From NCBI RefSeq assembly GCF_002119665.1, contig NZ_CP021111.1:4712001-4776000 (forward strand): 64,000 nt of DNA. The letters run 5' to 3'. Below are positions 1 to 13,193 of this stretch, piece by piece. Each line of letters begins with the position of its first letter. Positions within the stretch are counted from its first letter, which is position 1. Below the pieces are notes generated by a model. It did not search any database. It saw only the letters and a list, made by a program, of their open reading frames with translations, and was not told the DNA's origin. The position numbers and the translations under genes are program-made. Origin of the DNA: Bordetella genomosp. 13 (lineage in GTDB: Bacteria > Pseudomonadota > Gammaproteobacteria > Burkholderiales > Burkholderiaceae_B).

Positions 1-2407
1 CGAGCCGGTTGATGGCCAGCACCGAGCGCCCTTCGATCACGCGCGCCACGCTGGACAACGGCACCAGCTGGCCGTCGGCCGTGGCAATGTGCAGCCGCTC
101 CACCGAGGCGGGACCGTTGCCGAACTGCGGCTCGACCTCGAGCACCACGCGGTACTGGTTCGACTGCGTGAAGATGGTGGAGATCAGGCGCTGCCCATAG
201 GCGTCGTACAGCACCTCGTCGATCGCCGACACCGTGATGCCCAGGCGCGAAGCCGCATCGCGGTCGATCTCCACCCAGGCCTGCAGCCCTTGGTCCTGCA
301 GGTCGTGCGTCACGTCGCGCAGCTCGGGCACCCGGTTCAGGCGCTCGGCCAGCCGGGGCACCCATTCGGCAAGCACGTCCAGGTCGGGATTCGACAAGGT
401 CATCTGGTACTGCGTACGCGCTACGCGGTCGTCGATGGTCAGGTCCTGCACCGGCTGCATGAACACCCGCATGTTCGCCTGGCCTTCCTCGAACGACTTC
501 TGCAGCCGCTGCACGACTTCCGCCAGGGTATCCTCGCGCTCGGCGTGCGGCTTGAGCGCGATCTGCATGCGGCCTGCGCTGAGCGTGGCGTTGCTGCCGT
601 CCACCCCGATGAAGGATGACACCGACGCCACCGCGGGGTCCTGCATGGCGATGCGCGCCACCGACTCCTGGCGTTCGGCCATGGCCTTGAACGACACCGA
701 CTGCGGCGCCTGCGTGATGGCCTGGATCATGCCGCTGTCCTGCTGCGGGAAGAAGCCCTTCGGAATCAGCAGGTACAGCAGCACCGTGAGGGCGAAGGTG
801 GCCAGCGCCACGACCAGCGTCAGCGGCTGGTGGCGCAGCACCACGGCCAGCATGCGGTCGTACCGCGCGATGACGCCATCGAAGAACGCGGCGGTGGCGC
901 GATGGAAGCGGCCGTAGCGGTGCTCGGATTCGGGCTTGAGCAGGCGAGCGCACATCATCGGCGTGAGCGTCAGCGACACCACCAGCGAGATGAGAATGGC
1001 CACCGCCAGCGTGACGGCGAACTCGCGGAACAGCCGGCCCACCACCTCGGTCATGAACAGCAGCGGGATCAGCACCGCGATCAGCGAGAAGGTCAGCGAG
1101 ATCAGCGTGAAGCCGATCTGGCTGGCGCCCTTCAGCGCGGCGGCCATCGGCGTCTCGCCCTCCTCGATGTGGCGCGCGATGTTCTCGATCATCACGATGG
1201 CGTCGTCCACCACGAAGCCCGTGGCGATGGTCAGCGCCATCAGCGTCAGGTTGTTGATGCTGAAGCCGGCCAGGTACATGATGCCGAACGTGCCGATCAG
1301 CGACAGCGGCACCACCACGCTCGGTATCAGCGTCACCGTCAGGCTGCGCAGGAACACGAACGTGACCATCACCACCAGCGCGATGGCCAGCATCATCTCG
1401 TGTTCGACGGCGGCCACCGAATCGCGGATGGTCTGCGTGCGGTCCGCCACCACGGTCACGTCCAGCGTGCCCGGCAGCGACGCGCGCAGCTGGGGCAGCA
1501 GCTCCTGGATGCGGTCGACCACGTCGATGACGTTGGCGCCGGGCTGGCGCTGCACGTTGACCAGGATGGCCGGCCGGTCGCCCACCCACGCGGCCTGGCG
1601 CACGTCCTCGGCGCCCTGCACCGCTCGCCCCACGTCGGACAGCCGCAGCGGCGCATTGTTGCGATAGGCAATGATGAGGTCGTTGTAGGCCGTGGGCGAC
1701 TGCAGCTGGTCGTTGGCGTTGATGGTGATGGAGCGCTGCGGGCCGTCCAGGTTGCCCTTCGGCTGGTTGACGTTGGCCCCCACCACCGCCGCCCGCAGGT
1801 CGGACAGGCTGAGGCCGGCGGCCGCAAGGGCCTGCGGATTGACCTGCACGCGCACCGCCGGACGCTGCCCGCCCGCCACGCTGACCAGGCCCACGCCCTG
1901 CACCTGCGACAGCCGCTGCGCCATGCGCGTGTCCACCAGGTCGCGCACCTGCGGCAGCGCCATGGTGGGCGACGTGACGGCCAGCGTGAGCACGGCCGCA
2001 TCGGCCGGGTTGACCTTGTTGTAGGTGGGCGGCACAGGCAGATCGCCGGGCAGCAGGTTCGAGGCGGCGTTGATGGCCGCCTGCACCTGCTGCTCGGCCA
2101 CGTCGAGCGCCAGCGCCAGGCTGAACTGCAGCGTGATGACCGACGCGCCGCCCGAGCTGGTGGAGGTCATCTGGTTCAGGCCCGGCATCTGCCCGAACTG
2201 GCGCTCGAGCGGAGAGGTGACCAGCGAGGTCATCACGTCGGGGCTCGCGCCCGGATACAGCGTGACCACCTGGATGGTGGGATAGTCGACCTCGGGCAGG
2301 GCCGAGACCGGCAGCATGCGATAGGCGATGAACCCGGCGATGAGGATGGCCACCATTGAAAGCGTGGTGGCCACCGGACGCAGGATGAACAGGCGCGACA
2401 GGTTCAT
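1..2407 (-). CDS. RND multidrug efflux pump, inner-membrane subunit (MdtB/MuxB-like), 3' part cut by window edge
   Basis: This is the proton-driven inner-membrane pump of a tripartite AcrB-type efflux system. The reading frame is open from the ATG at 2407 to the left edge, giving 802 residues of an expected ~1030. The start [16 protein letters not shown] is typical of the MdtB/MuxB subgroup. The first periplasmic porter loops are followed by a block of membrane helices from about residue 335, then by the second porter half. The transmembrane segment [14 protein letters not shown] carries the paired Asp residues used for proton relay. A GGAG sits 7 nt before the ATG. The gene lies downstream of the membrane-fusion gene on the same strand, so the pair is an operon. 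The symbol is withheld because MdtB, MdtC and MuxB cannot be told apart here. Confidence 0.93.
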   Translation of the reverse strand, partial: MNLSRLFILRPVATTLSMVAILIAGFIAYRMLPVSALPEVDYPTIQVVTLYPGASPDVMTSLVTSPLERQFGQMPGLNQMTSTSSGGASVITLQFSLALALDVAEQQVQAAINAASNLLPGDLPVPPTYNKVNPADAAVLTLAVTSPTMALPQVRDLVDTRMAQRLSQVQGVGLVSVAGGQRPAVRVQVNPQALAAAGLSLSDLRAAVVGANVNQPKGNLDGPQRSITINANDQLQSPTAYNDLIIAYRNNAPLRLSDVGRAVQGAEDVRQAAWVGDRPAILVNVQRQPGANVIDVVDRIQELLPQLRASLPGTLDVTVVADRTQTIRDSVAAVEHEMMLAIALVVMVTFVFLRSLTVTLIPSVVVPLSLIGTFGIMYLAGFSINNLTLMALTIATGFVVDDAIVMIENIARHIEEGETPMAAALKGASQIGFTLISLTFSLIAVLIPLLFMTEVVGRLFREFAVTLAVAILISLVVSLTLTPMMCARLLKPESEHRYGRFHRATAAFFDGVIARYDRMLAVVLRHQPLTLVVALATFALTVLLYLLIPKGFFPQQDSGMIQAITQAPQSVSFKAMAERQESVARIAMQDPAVASVSSFIGVDGSNATLSAGRMQIALKPHAEREDTLAEVVQRLQKSFEEGQANMRVFMQPVQDLTIDDRVARTQYQMTLSNPDLDVLAEWVPRLAERLNRVPELRDVTHDLQDQGLQAWVEIDRDAASRLGITVSAIDEVLYDAYGQRLISTIFTQSNQYRVVLEVEPQFGNGPASVERLHIATADGQLVPLSSVARVIEGRSVLAINRL

Positions 2408-2529
2408 CGCTGATCTCCGCGCGGCGCGTTACGGTATTCGCCCCCGGGACGGCTTGGCGCGCGCTTCACGGAGCCCGCGCGCTGCGCACTGGGGGATACG
2501 CCCTCGGGGCGGCTCGACGGCAGGCTCAT
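2404..2529 (-). CDS. possible 41-residue spacer ORF between the two efflux genes
   Basis: A short ORF starts 5 bases after the fusion-protein stop and ends in an ATGA overlap with the RND pump start. It is made almost wholly of two imperfect copies of a ~40-base repeat and has Arg/Pro/Gly-rich low-complexity composition. It may be translated only as a coupling leader, or may be a chance reading frame through a repeat element. No family is recognised. Confidence 0.2.
   Translation of the reverse strand: MSLPSSRPEGVSPSAQRAGSVKRAPSRPGGEYRNAPRGDQR
2415..2514 (-). repeat. two imperfect direct copies of a ~40-bp GC-rich element
   Basis: Read on the minus strand, the copies begin at about 2514 and 2454, 60 bp apart. 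Each starts AGCCG(C/T)CCCG(A/G)GGGCG and ends in a GCGC-rich stretch. The second copy ends in the GCGCGGAG that serves as the Shine-Dalgarno of the RND gene. This may be a dispersed intergenic element of the genome; that is inference. Confidence 0.45.
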
Positions 2530-2534
2530 CGCGC

Positions 2535-3824
2535 TCACCGGACGCGGCGGTTGCCGTTGCGCTGCTGGCCCGAGGCCGGGGCATCGGCGCCGGTCTGGCT
2601 GCCGGGGGTGGCCGGAATAGCCGTCTGCGGCGTGACGATGTCGATGCGGGCGCCGGCGCGCAGACGGTCGGTGCCTTCGACCACCACGTTCTCGCCCGGC
2701 TGCATGCCCTTGTTCACCGCCACCCAGTCGCCGTTGACCGGCCCCAGCTCGACCTGGCGCACCTCGACCGTGTTGTCCGGCTTGGCGACGAATACAAACG
2801 CGCCGGCGGACCCTTGCTGCACCGCCGCCGTGGGAATCGCCGTGACCTGCGGCCGCGTCTCGACCAACAGGCGCGCGTTGACGAACTGGTTGGGAAAGAG
2901 CGACTGGTCGGCGTTGGCGAAACGGGCCTTGAGCTTGACCGTGCCGGTGGTCACGTCGATCTGGTTGTCGATGGTCTCGAGCTGGCCGACGGCCAGGCGC
3001 GTGGTGTCGGCGCGATCGTAGGCCTCGACGCGCAGCGTGTTGCCCGCGCGGACCTGCGCCAGCACCTGGGGCAGCTGGGTTTCGGGCAGGGTGAACAGCA
3101 CCGAGATGGGCTGGGTCTGCGTGATGACCACGAGCCCATTGGTGTCGCCGCTGGAGATCAGGTTGCCCTGGTCGACCTGGCGCAGGCCCAGGCGCCCGTC
3201 GATGGGCGCCGTGATGCGGGCATAGTCCAACTGCAGTTGGGCGTTGTCGACGGCGGCCTGGTCGCTTTTCAGGGTGCCCTCGTACTGGCGCACCAGCGCG
3301 ATCTGCGTATCGAGCTGCTGCCGGGGAATGGAATCCTGCTTGAACAGCGTCTGATAGCGCTGCAGGTCGCGCCGGGCGTTCTCGAGTTGGGCGCGGTTCT
3401 GCTGCTGATTGCCCTGCGCCTGGGCCAACGCCACCTGGAACGGCCGCGGATCCACCTGTGCGAGCAGGTCGCCCGCCTTCACCATCTGCCCTTCCTTGAA
3501 CGCCACCTTGACCAGTTCGCCATCCACGCGGCTGCGTACCGTGACGGTGTTGTAGGCGGTGACCGTGCCCAGCGAGCGCAGCACAACTTCGATCTCCTGC
3601 GAGCGCGCCGCGGTCACCTTGACGGGCACGGGCAGGTCGGCCATGGCGGCGGGGCCGCCCGCCATGGGCCCGCGCATGCGGCCGCCGGGACCTGCCTGCT
3701 GCGGCGCGTCGGTGGGCCGCAGGAACCACCACAGCGCGACGGCGGCGACCATGATGACGAGCATGGTCGCGAGCAGGCGGCGACGCGAGCGACGCGGCGC
3801 GGTGGCGGGGTGATTCTCAGGCAT
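2535..3824 (-). CDS. RND efflux periplasmic membrane-fusion protein (MdtA/MuxA-like)
   Basis: The 429-residue periplasmic adaptor links the RND pump to an outer-membrane channel. The start MPENHPATAPRRSRRR at 3824 is preferred over an upstream in-frame GTG because it is followed directly by a positively charged segment and one hydrophobic anchor (LLATMLVIMVAAVALWW). The order is then biotinyl-lipoyl half (VDGELVKVAFKEGQMVKAGD), an alpha-helical hairpin (about residues 110-170), lipoyl second half (ITAPIDGRLGLRQVDQGN), and beta-barrel. The C-terminus is Gln/Gly/Arg-rich. It is the first gene of the efflux operon. No local regulator is visible. Confidence 0.92.
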   Translation of the reverse strand: MPENHPATAPRRSRRRLLATMLVIMVAAVALWWFLRPTDAPQQAGPGGRMRGPMAGGPAAMADLPVPVKVTAARSQEIEVVLRSLGTVTAYNTVTVRSRVDGELVKVAFKEGQMVKAGDLLAQVDPRPFQVALAQAQGNQQQNRAQLENARRDLQRYQTLFKQDSIPRQQLDTQIALVRQYEGTLKSDQAAVDNAQLQLDYARITAPIDGRLGLRQVDQGNLISSGDTNGLVVITQTQPISVLFTLPETQLPQVLAQVRAGNTLRVEAYDRADTTRLAVGQLETIDNQIDVTTGTVKLKARFANADQSLFPNQFVNARLLVETRPQVTAIPTAAVQQGSAGAFVFVAKPDNTVEVRQVELGPVNGDWVAVNKGMQPGENVVVEGTDRLRAGARIDIVTPQTAIPATPGSQTGADAPASGQQRNGNRRVR

Positions 3825-4029
3825 AGGGCATCCGGCATGAACGACGAGTGGCGCTATTGTCCAACACGGCGCCGCCCGGGGACGAGCAGTTGAAATTAAA
3901 CGCAACAGGAATCAGCTGGAGGCCGAGGCCCGCACGTTTCGCCGTCAGTCGGCCACAAGGGGGGGCGCCACCCCGGGGAACGGGTCGGCGTGGAGTCGGA
4001 CAGCAAAAGCGGGGCCCGGGTTCCGGAGA

Positions 4030-4782
4030 CTAGGCCGAGCACAGCGACAGCTGGAACGGCACGTCGCGCGAGACGGGCTGAGGCTTGAGCTCGCCGTCCT
4101 GGGTGGAGAAGCGGATCCAGATCATGTACTTGTTGGCGCTGATCTCGGGAAACACCCCGTGCACGGGGTCGACCCAGACGCGCAGCAGCTGATGGACCTT
4201 GCCGCCCAGCATTTGCTGATAGGCGCCCTGCTCTGCCGTGATGGGGCCCTTGCGGCCCGATTCGCGCAACAAGCGCAAGGCCATCGCCAACCCTTCGCAC
4301 AGCGGCAGCAGCGGGGCGCTCCAGGCCTGGAGATCGGCGTGGCGGACCTCGGCGGGCTTGTGCTGCCACGCATGATAGGAAGGCATGTCGACCTGGCTGG
4401 CGCCGCCCGGCACGGCCAGCCGGCCGCGCAGGCTGACCAGCCATTCGTTCTCGCGCAGCGCCTGGCCCGTCTTGCCCTGCGCCGACAGGGCGCCGGCCAC
4501 GCGCTCCATGTCGCGCAGCATGTCGTCCAGCGTCTGCTGGGCCACATCGGGATGGTCGCGCAGGCCGGCCAGGGCCAGCCGCTGGCGTTCCAGGTCTTGC
4601 AGCACCGAGGTCTTCACGTCGGTGCGTTCGCAGGTTTCCAGGATGTCGAACAGCGTGGACACCGCGATCTGATGCTGGCGGATGTCGTCGCCACGCGCGA
4701 AGAAGAACAACCTGTCGAAAAGATATTCCAGCCGGAGATAGGCCCGGATACGCTCGTTGAAAGGATATTCGTAAAGAATCAC
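4030..4782 (-). CDS. zapD: cell division protein ZapD (DUF1342)
   Basis: This is a cytoplasmic FtsZ-binding protein that bundles protofilaments at the division ring. The 250-residue product begins ILYEYPFNERIRAYLRLEYL, the characteristic ZapD N-terminus, and is almost all helical until the C-terminal beta segment KYMIWIRFSTQDGE. The start codon is GTG at 4782 with only a weak upstream purine run. It follows coaE after 45 bp on the same strand, the usual pilD-coaE-zapD arrangement of this group. The yacG gene that often comes next is not in the 205 bp downstream. Confidence 0.93.
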   Translation of the reverse strand: MILYEYPFNERIRAYLRLEYLFDRLFFFARGDDIRQHQIAVSTLFDILETCERTDVKTSVLQDLERQRLALAGLRDHPDVAQQTLDDMLRDMERVAGALSAQGKTGQALRENEWLVSLRGRLAVPGGASQVDMPSYHAWQHKPAEVRHADLQAWSAPLLPLCEGLAMALRLLRESGRKGPITAEQGAYQQMLGGKVHQLLRVWVDPVHGVFPEISANKYMIWIRFSTQDGELKPQPVSRDVPFQLSLCSA

Positions 4783-4827
4783 TCGCTGCAGGCCCGTGGG
4801 TGACCGGCCGGGAGGCCGGAAAAGATT

Positions 4828-5469
4828 TCAGGCGGCGTGCCCGGGATTGCCCGGAGGCCGGCCCGCGACCGCCGCCAATTCGATCCAGCGATCGTGCATG
4901 CGCCGCGCCCGCGCGTGCAACATGTCGGGGGTGGTGGCGCCGTCGTTGACGATGACATCGTCGGCGGCAGCCAGCCGGGTCGCCCGCGCGGCCTGTGCCG
5001 CCATGATACGCCGTATGGCGTCAGGAGTCAGCCCGCTGCGGGCCTGCACCCGGGCGACTTGCGTCTCGGGGTCGCAGTCGACCACGCAGATGCGATCGAC
5101 CCGGTCGCGCCAGCGGCCCGACTCGACCAGCAGCGGCACCACATACACCACATAGGCCCCGCGCGCCTGGCTTGCCGCCTGGCGAGTGTGCGTGTCTATC
5201 ATGGGGTGCAGCAGGGCCTGCAGGCGCTCGCGCTCGGCGGGTTGCGCGAACACCAGGTCGCGCATCCAGGCCCGGTCGAGCGCACCCCGCGCATCGACGG
5301 CACGGTCTCCGAAGGCGGCGCGCAGCGCCGGCATGGCCGCGCCATCCGGACCGGTAAGCGCGTGCGCGATCTGGTCCGTGTCGATGACCGCCGCGCCCCA
5401 TTCGCCCAGCAGGTCCGCCACGCGCGACTTGCCCGAACCGATCCCGCCGGTCAATCCAATGCTGTACAT
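4828..5469 (-). CDS. coaE: dephospho-CoA kinase
   Basis: It catalyses the last step of coenzyme A synthesis, ATP-dependent phosphorylation of the 3'-OH of dephospho-CoA. The P-loop GGIGSGKS sits at residues 8-15 counted from MYSIGLTGG. The TDQIAH motif and the NDG segment near the C-terminus (VIVNDGAT) are the conserved CoaE signatures. The length of 213 residues is normal. An alternative start at 5490 (MDEATPTMYS) overlaps the pilD stop as ATGGATGA, so translation could be coupled; the shorter form matches the family better. Confidence 0.95.
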   Translation of the reverse strand: MYSIGLTGGIGSGKSRVADLLGEWGAAVIDTDQIAHALTGPDGAAMPALRAAFGDRAVDARGALDRAWMRDLVFAQPAERERLQALLHPMIDTHTRQAASQARGAYVVYVVPLLVESGRWRDRVDRICVVDCDPETQVARVQARSGLTPDAIRRIMAAQAARATRLAAADDVIVNDGATTPDMLHARARRMHDRWIELAAVAGRPPGNPGHAA

Positions 5470-5482
5470 AGTAGGGGTCGCT

Positions 5483-6328
5483 TCATCCATAGACGCCCAG
5501 CCACGGCGGTTGGCCCGCGGCCAGCAGCATCAGGATACCGCCTGCGGCGAGGTACGGGCCGAAGGGCAGCGGCTCGCCCTGCTGTACACGGCCCGCCAGC
5601 CGCAGCGTGACGCCGACCGCGACGCCGGCCAGCGATGCCCCCAGCAGCAGCCAGGGCAGCGCGGCAAGCCCCAGCCAGGCGCCCAGCGCCGCCATCAGCT
5701 TGAAGTCGCCATAGCCCATGCCCTCGCGCCCGGTGATCAGGCGGAAACCGTGGAACACGACCCACAGGAACAGGTAGCCCGCCACCGCGCCCAGCACCGA
5801 CAGCGACAGCGGCGCCAGGCCGCCATCCAAATTGACCAGCAGGCCGGCCCAGGCCAGCGGCAGGGTGATCGCGTCAGGCAGCAGCCCCGTTTCGAAGTCG
5901 ATCCACGCGAGCACCAGCAGCGCGGCCACCAGCCCCATGGCGCACAGGGCCATGGGCGTGGGTCCGAAGCGCCATGCGCACGCGGCGAACAACACCGCGG
6001 CGGCGATTTCCATGGCCGGATAGCGCCAGCCGATTTCCTGCCGGCAGTCGCCGCAGCGGCCGCGCAGGGACAGCCAGCCCAGCAGCGGGATCGCGCGCCT
6101 GCCGCGCACCGGCGCGCGGCAGGCCGGGCAATGCCAGCCGGGCCGCAGCAGGCCGTATGGCTCGGAGGGCACCACGGGCGCGTCCTGCTGCAGCTGCGCC
6201 TGCCACTCGCGTTCCATGATGCGCGGCAGGCGATGCGCCACCGCGCCCAGCAGCCCGCCCACGGCCAGGCCGAACAAGGCCGCCAGCGCAATCGCGAGGC
6301 CGGGATCCACGGAATAGGTATGCCACAT
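5483..6328 (-). CDS. pilD: prepilin leader peptidase / N-methyltransferase
   Basis: This inner-membrane aspartic protease cleaves and N-methylates type IV pilins and type II secretion pseudopilins. The 281-residue product has a cytoplasmic loop with two Cys pairs (CPAC at 67-70, CGDC at 92-95) typical of the bifunctional enzymes. The catalytic aspartates lie in WIDFETGLLPD (D144) and GMGYGDFK (D208). Seven to eight hydrophobic segments follow the loop. It is first in the pilD-coaE-zapD run. No pilin genes are nearby, so the substrate set cannot be stated. Confidence 0.95.
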   Translation of the reverse strand: MWHTYSVDPGLAIALAALFGLAVGGLLGAVAHRLPRIMEREWQAQLQQDAPVVPSEPYGLLRPGWHCPACRAPVRGRRAIPLLGWLSLRGRCGDCRQEIGWRYPAMEIAAAVLFAACAWRFGPTPMALCAMGLVAALLVLAWIDFETGLLPDAITLPLAWAGLLVNLDGGLAPLSLSVLGAVAGYLFLWVVFHGFRLITGREGMGYGDFKLMAALGAWLGLAALPWLLLGASLAGVAVGVTLRLAGRVQQGEPLPFGPYLAAGGILMLLAAGQPPWLGVYG

Positions 6329-6536
6329 GGGTCAGCTGATGGTGAAGGAAAGTTGCCGCGCACGGACGCCGCATTATTCCGGCTGCGCGGCGATTCATCA
6401 AACGCCACGGCGGACGAGCAATGCCCCCACGGAGTGGAGTTGTGAATTACCGGATCCTGCGAGAAGTGCGTAGAATCCCGGACATAGGTATACGACCCCG
6501 TATCCTGCATTGATCGCCTCATCCGGACGAGCTGCC

Positions 6537-7364
6537 ATGTCTTCCGCCTTTGCTCGCGTTATGCGCCTTCGGCCCGTGGCCGCCCCCGCACTGCTGCTGG
6601 CCACGCCTCTGCTGGCGGCAGGCTGTGCCCAGTTCGGCAGCGCCGGCTACTACGATCCGCCCGCCGAAAGCAGCACCACCGACGCGCAATACCAGGCCCA
6701 GGGCGCGGGCTACCGCAGCGTGGTGCATGCGCCCTCGCAACTGCAGATCGACCTGAGGCCCGACCCGCCCCGCCGCCAGGCCGCGCAAGCGGACCAGGCC
6801 CAGGGCGCGCAAGCTCCGTCCACCGCCGCTCCGCTGGACGCCTCGGCCAACCCGGCGCTGGCCGACACGCCCGTGCCGCCGGTGCCTCCGGGCGGCGCCA
6901 ACGCACGCATGGTGCCCAACCGCACGGCGGCCGCGGCGCCCGCCGGCGATGCGGCCAACCCGGTCAACCCCGAAGCCTACGCGTTCATGCCGCAGGCCCA
7001 GACCTACATGGGCACGTTCCCGTGCTTTGCGCGGTCGATGCAGTGCCAGGCCGACGCGCAGCGCGTGACGCTGACGCTGGCGCCCAACGGACGCTGGCGC
7101 GCCCGCACGGTGGCCCTGGACGGCCAGGCCAAGCCGGTGGCCGAGCAAGGCTGCTGGAACGTGACCAACGAGCGGCCCGCACGAGTGCTGCTTCTGGACA
7201 GCACGGGCAATACCCGCGCCGAACTGCTGGCCACGGCCAACAACGTGCTGCGCGTGCGCTCGGTGCTGGGCAATACCCCCACGCTGGACTACAGCCTGAC
7301 GCGCCAGCCCGACCTGGACGCGATCGACGAGCTGGTCAAGCAACCTGCCCCGGCCTGCCACTGA
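6537..7364 (+). CDS. outer-membrane lipoprotein with NlpE-like C-terminal domain, function unknown
   Basis: The 275-residue protein has a lipoprotein signal ending LLAAGC (lipidated Cys30). A Pro/Ala/Gln-rich disordered stretch follows to about residue 150, then a compact domain. That domain starts YMGTFPCFARSMQC and continues with VTLTLAPNGRWRART and GCWNVTN. It resembles the NlpE N-terminal fold (Y.G.lPC...C, then L.L..dG), but this is a motif-level judgement. A TTG at 6510 is possible, but the ATG at 6537 puts the signal peptide at the N-terminus. A TAGAAT hexamer at 6471-6476 could be the -10. The 3' end overlaps the convergent luxR-type gene by 29 bp. Confidence 0.75.
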   Translation: MSSAFARVMRLRPVAAPALLLATPLLAAGCAQFGSAGYYDPPAESSTTDAQYQAQGAGYRSVVHAPSQLQIDLRPDPPRRQAAQADQAQGAQAPSTAAPLDASANPALADTPVPPVPPGGANARMVPNRTAAAAPAGDAANPVNPEAYAFMPQAQTYMGTFPCFARSMQCQADAQRVTLTLAPNGRWRARTVALDGQAKPVAEQGCWNVTNERPARVLLLDSTGNTRAELLATANNVLRVRSVLGNTPTLDYSLTRQPDLDAIDELVKQPAPACH

Positions 7365-7599
7365 CGCCAAAGTGCTGCCCGCGATGCGGGCACAGGGCGC
7401 ACGCGAGCTCGAGCGCGCTGCGCACGCCCATCTTGCGAAAGATGCGCGCGCGGTGCGCCTCCGCAGTGCGCATGGAGATGCCGAAATCGATGGCGATGAC
7501 CTTGTTGGGACGCCCCTGGGCGATGTAGCCCACCAGTTGGCGTTCGCGCGGGGTGAGCTCTGGCCGCGGATCGGCCTGGGAACGGACACTGCAATGCAT
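7336..7599 (-). CDS. small stand-alone LuxR-type HTH regulator
   Basis: The 87-residue protein is little more than a GerE/LuxR DNA-binding domain (about residues 14-70). Motifs are LTPRERQLVGYIAQG, NKVIAIDFGISMRTAEAHR and a recognition-helix context RIFRKMGVRSALELA. It has no receiver or autoinducer domain. ATG at 7599 is the only in-frame ATG close to the domain. Its 3' end overlaps the convergent lipoprotein gene. The target is unknown. Lone LuxR domains of this size are often auxiliary regulators that rely on a partner for signal input; that is inference. Confidence 0.72.
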   Translation of the reverse strand: MHCSVRSQADPRPELTPRERQLVGYIAQGRPNKVIAIDFGISMRTAEAHRARIFRKMGVRSALELACALCPHRGQHFGVSGRPGQVA

Positions 7600-7706
7600 G
7601 CTTGCCTCCGGTGCAATATGCTGTTGCAGGCAAGTTTGCCCGCAGGCCGAGGCGACGGAAACTGCCGATTTTGGCAGGTGTTCCAGTCCTACCTTCGGCC
7701 GCCCGC

Positions 7707-9483
<1,777 letters not shown>

Positions 9484-9516
9484 GGGATCGCCGGGCGCGC
9501 GCGGGGGGCCGGCGGA

Positions 9517-9702
9517 TCAATCGGCCTGGTAGACGTAGGGCTTCTGCGGCACGCGCGCGGCCCGGAACCCTTCGAGCAGCTCGGTGTCCTGGGGCCGGTC
9601 CCACAGGCGGCCGCGGCCTTCGCGCTGGCGCTCCTCGACGTCGGGGTGCTTGGCCTTGTATTCGTTCAGGAAACGGGTGATGTCGGATTCGTAATTGGCC
9701 AT
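9517..9702 (-). CDS. DUF3460 small protein
   Basis: The 61-residue conserved protein begins MANYESDITRFLNEYKAKHP and is rich in charged residues. It has no signal peptide or membrane segment. Its function is not known. It matches the small DUF3460 proteins that sit just upstream of scpA-panC in betaproteobacteria. An upstream in-frame start would only add a non-conserved extension. Confidence 0.82.
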   Translation of the reverse strand: MANYESDITRFLNEYKAKHPDVEERQREGRGRLWDRPQDTELLEGFRAARVPQKPYVYQAD

Positions 9703-9863
9703 GATGGTGCGGACCTTCGATTGGTATGTCGCAGAGTTTACTTCAGCTTGCCGGCCCTCTCGTCGGCCGGTCCGCCTTCGGCCTCGCCCGCCGTGCAAAG
9801 CCCGCCGGAGGGCCGGCGTTACAATCGATCGACGCCCACACCCCTCCCCGCGCCACGCGCCCG

Positions 9864-11307
9864 ATGCCCCCAGACCAAGCCGCCTCAGCCGCCGCCCCGA
9901 CCTCCGATCCCGTACGCGTCGCCCGCGCCGCCCGCATGATTCCCTTCATCGTGGGATGCGCGCTGTTCATGCAGATGCTGGACTCCACGGTGGTGGCGAC
10001 CGCTCTGCCAGCCATGGCGGCGGCCCTGGGATCGACGCCGGTACGGCTGAACGTGGCGATCACTTCGTACCTGCTGGCGGTGGCGGTGTTCGTGCCGGTC
10101 AGCGGCTGGGCGGCCGACCGCTACGGCGCGCGCCGGGTATTCGTCGCCGCCATCGTGCTGTTCACCCTCAGTTCCGTGGGCTGCGCGCTGGCGCAGAACG
10201 TGTCCCAGCTGGTAGCCGCGCGCATCCTGCAAGGCATGGCCGGCGCGATGATGGTGCCGGTGGGCCGCGTGATCCTGCTGCGCACGGTGCCCAAGCAGGA
10301 CCTGCTCAAGGCCATATCGTTCCTGTCGATCCCGGCGCTGCTGGGGCCGGTGGTGGGGCCGCCGCTGGGCGGCTTCATGGTCACGTACATGTCGTGGCAC
10401 TGGATCTTCCTGATCAACATTCCCGTCGGCATCCTGGGCATCGCACTCGTGATGCGCTATGTCGACGAAATCCGCGAACGCGACACGCCTGGCCTGGACG
10501 TGGTGGGGTTCCTGCTCAGCGGGGTCAGCCTGGCATCGCTGGTCAGCGGCTTCGAATCGCTGGGGCATGGCCTGCTGCCGGCCTGGATGACCGCCGCGCT
10601 GCTGGGCGGCGGCCTGCTGTCCGGCGTTCTGTACGTGCTGCACGCCAGACGCACGGCCCACCCGATCATCGACCTGTCGCTGCTGCGCATACCCACGTTC
10701 TCCATCTCCACGCTGGGCGGCAATCTGTGCCGCTTCGCGGTGGGCGGCACGCCGTTCCTGCTGGCCATGCTGCTCCAGGTGGGGTTCGGACTGTCGCCCT
10801 TCCAGGCCGGGATGATCACCTTCGCAGGCGCCGCCGGCGCCCTGTTGATGAAGTTCGTGGCCACGCCCATCGTCAACCGCTACGGCTTTCGCCGCGTGCT
10901 CACGGTGAATGCGCTGCTGACCGGCCTGTTCATCGTGGCCTGCGCCGCCTTCACGCCGACCACGCCGGCCTGGGTGATGATCGCGGTGCTGCTGGTGGGC
11001 GGCTTCTTCCGCTCGCTGCAATTCACCGGTGTCAATACGCTGGCGTACGCGGACATCCCTCCCGAACGCATGAGCAGCGCCAGCAGTTTCTCGGCCATGG
11101 CGCAGCAACTGGGCATCACGCTGGGGGTCGGCGTGGCCGCAGTGTCGCTGAACCTGAGCATGTCGGCCCGCGGCGGCGAACACCTGGTCGTGGGTGACGT
11201 CGTGGTGGGCTTCATCGTCATCGGCATGGCCTGCATGCTTTCGGTAATATCGTTCCGGCGCCTGTCGCCTGACGCGGGCGCCCAACTCAACCAGGCGGGG
11301 GCGCGCC

Positions 11308-11321
<14 letters not shown>
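9864..11321 (+). CDS. MFS drug exporter of the DHA2 (EmrB/HsrA-like) family
   Basis: The 485-residue inner-membrane protein has about 14 hydrophobic segments. It carries the MFS loop motif [13 protein letters not shown] and the exporter motif C region ([13 protein letters not shown]) in helix 5. [14 protein letters not shown] in helix 1 is the DHA2 signature. The substrate cannot be predicted. The ATG at 9864 is chosen because translation from 9726 would add a low-complexity 46-residue tail before the first helix. The gene overlaps glpK by 14 bp, so they are probably cotranscribed. A TACAAT hexamer at 9820-9825 may be the -10. Confidence 0.88.
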
Positions 11322-12822
<1,501 letters not shown>

Positions 12823-13193
12823 ACCGCCCTGCTCCCCCGCATGGCGGGCCGATGGACGGCTCGTCCTGCGGCCTCGTCAGCGCGCACTAGGCTGTATGTC
12901 CCGCACGCAACGCATGATGCGCCATGCGTGCATCTCCCTCGGCGGCGACGCCGATTCCCTACTGCCTTCGTAGCGTCCGACCTATGCGGCACCGCGCGCG
13001 CCGGTCGGCCGCATGGCGCACGCCTTCATTAATGCGCGCCGCCTAGGCCGTCTCCACGACGCCGCTTCGCCTTAGCCCGTATCGGCAATTGGTCGCGACC
13101 CGGTTAACACGAATGATGCCCTCACTGCCGCGGGCAAGCACCGCCTTTCGCCCACGGCCAGCTTCGACATCGTGGAAGAAACCGGGCAACTTC
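12823..13193. other. 371-bp intergenic region upstream of the autotransporter
   Basis: No gene was recognised. The sequence contains short inverted repeats around GCATG/GCGCC (12910-12935) and an ATTAAT-containing stretch at 13026-13033. It is expected to carry the autotransporter promoter, but no convincing -35/-10 pair was found. Confidence 0.4.

Noticed and set aside
3825..4029. Expected yacG next to zapD
   Set aside because: No frame with the two Cys-x2-Cys zinc motifs exists in these 205 bp.
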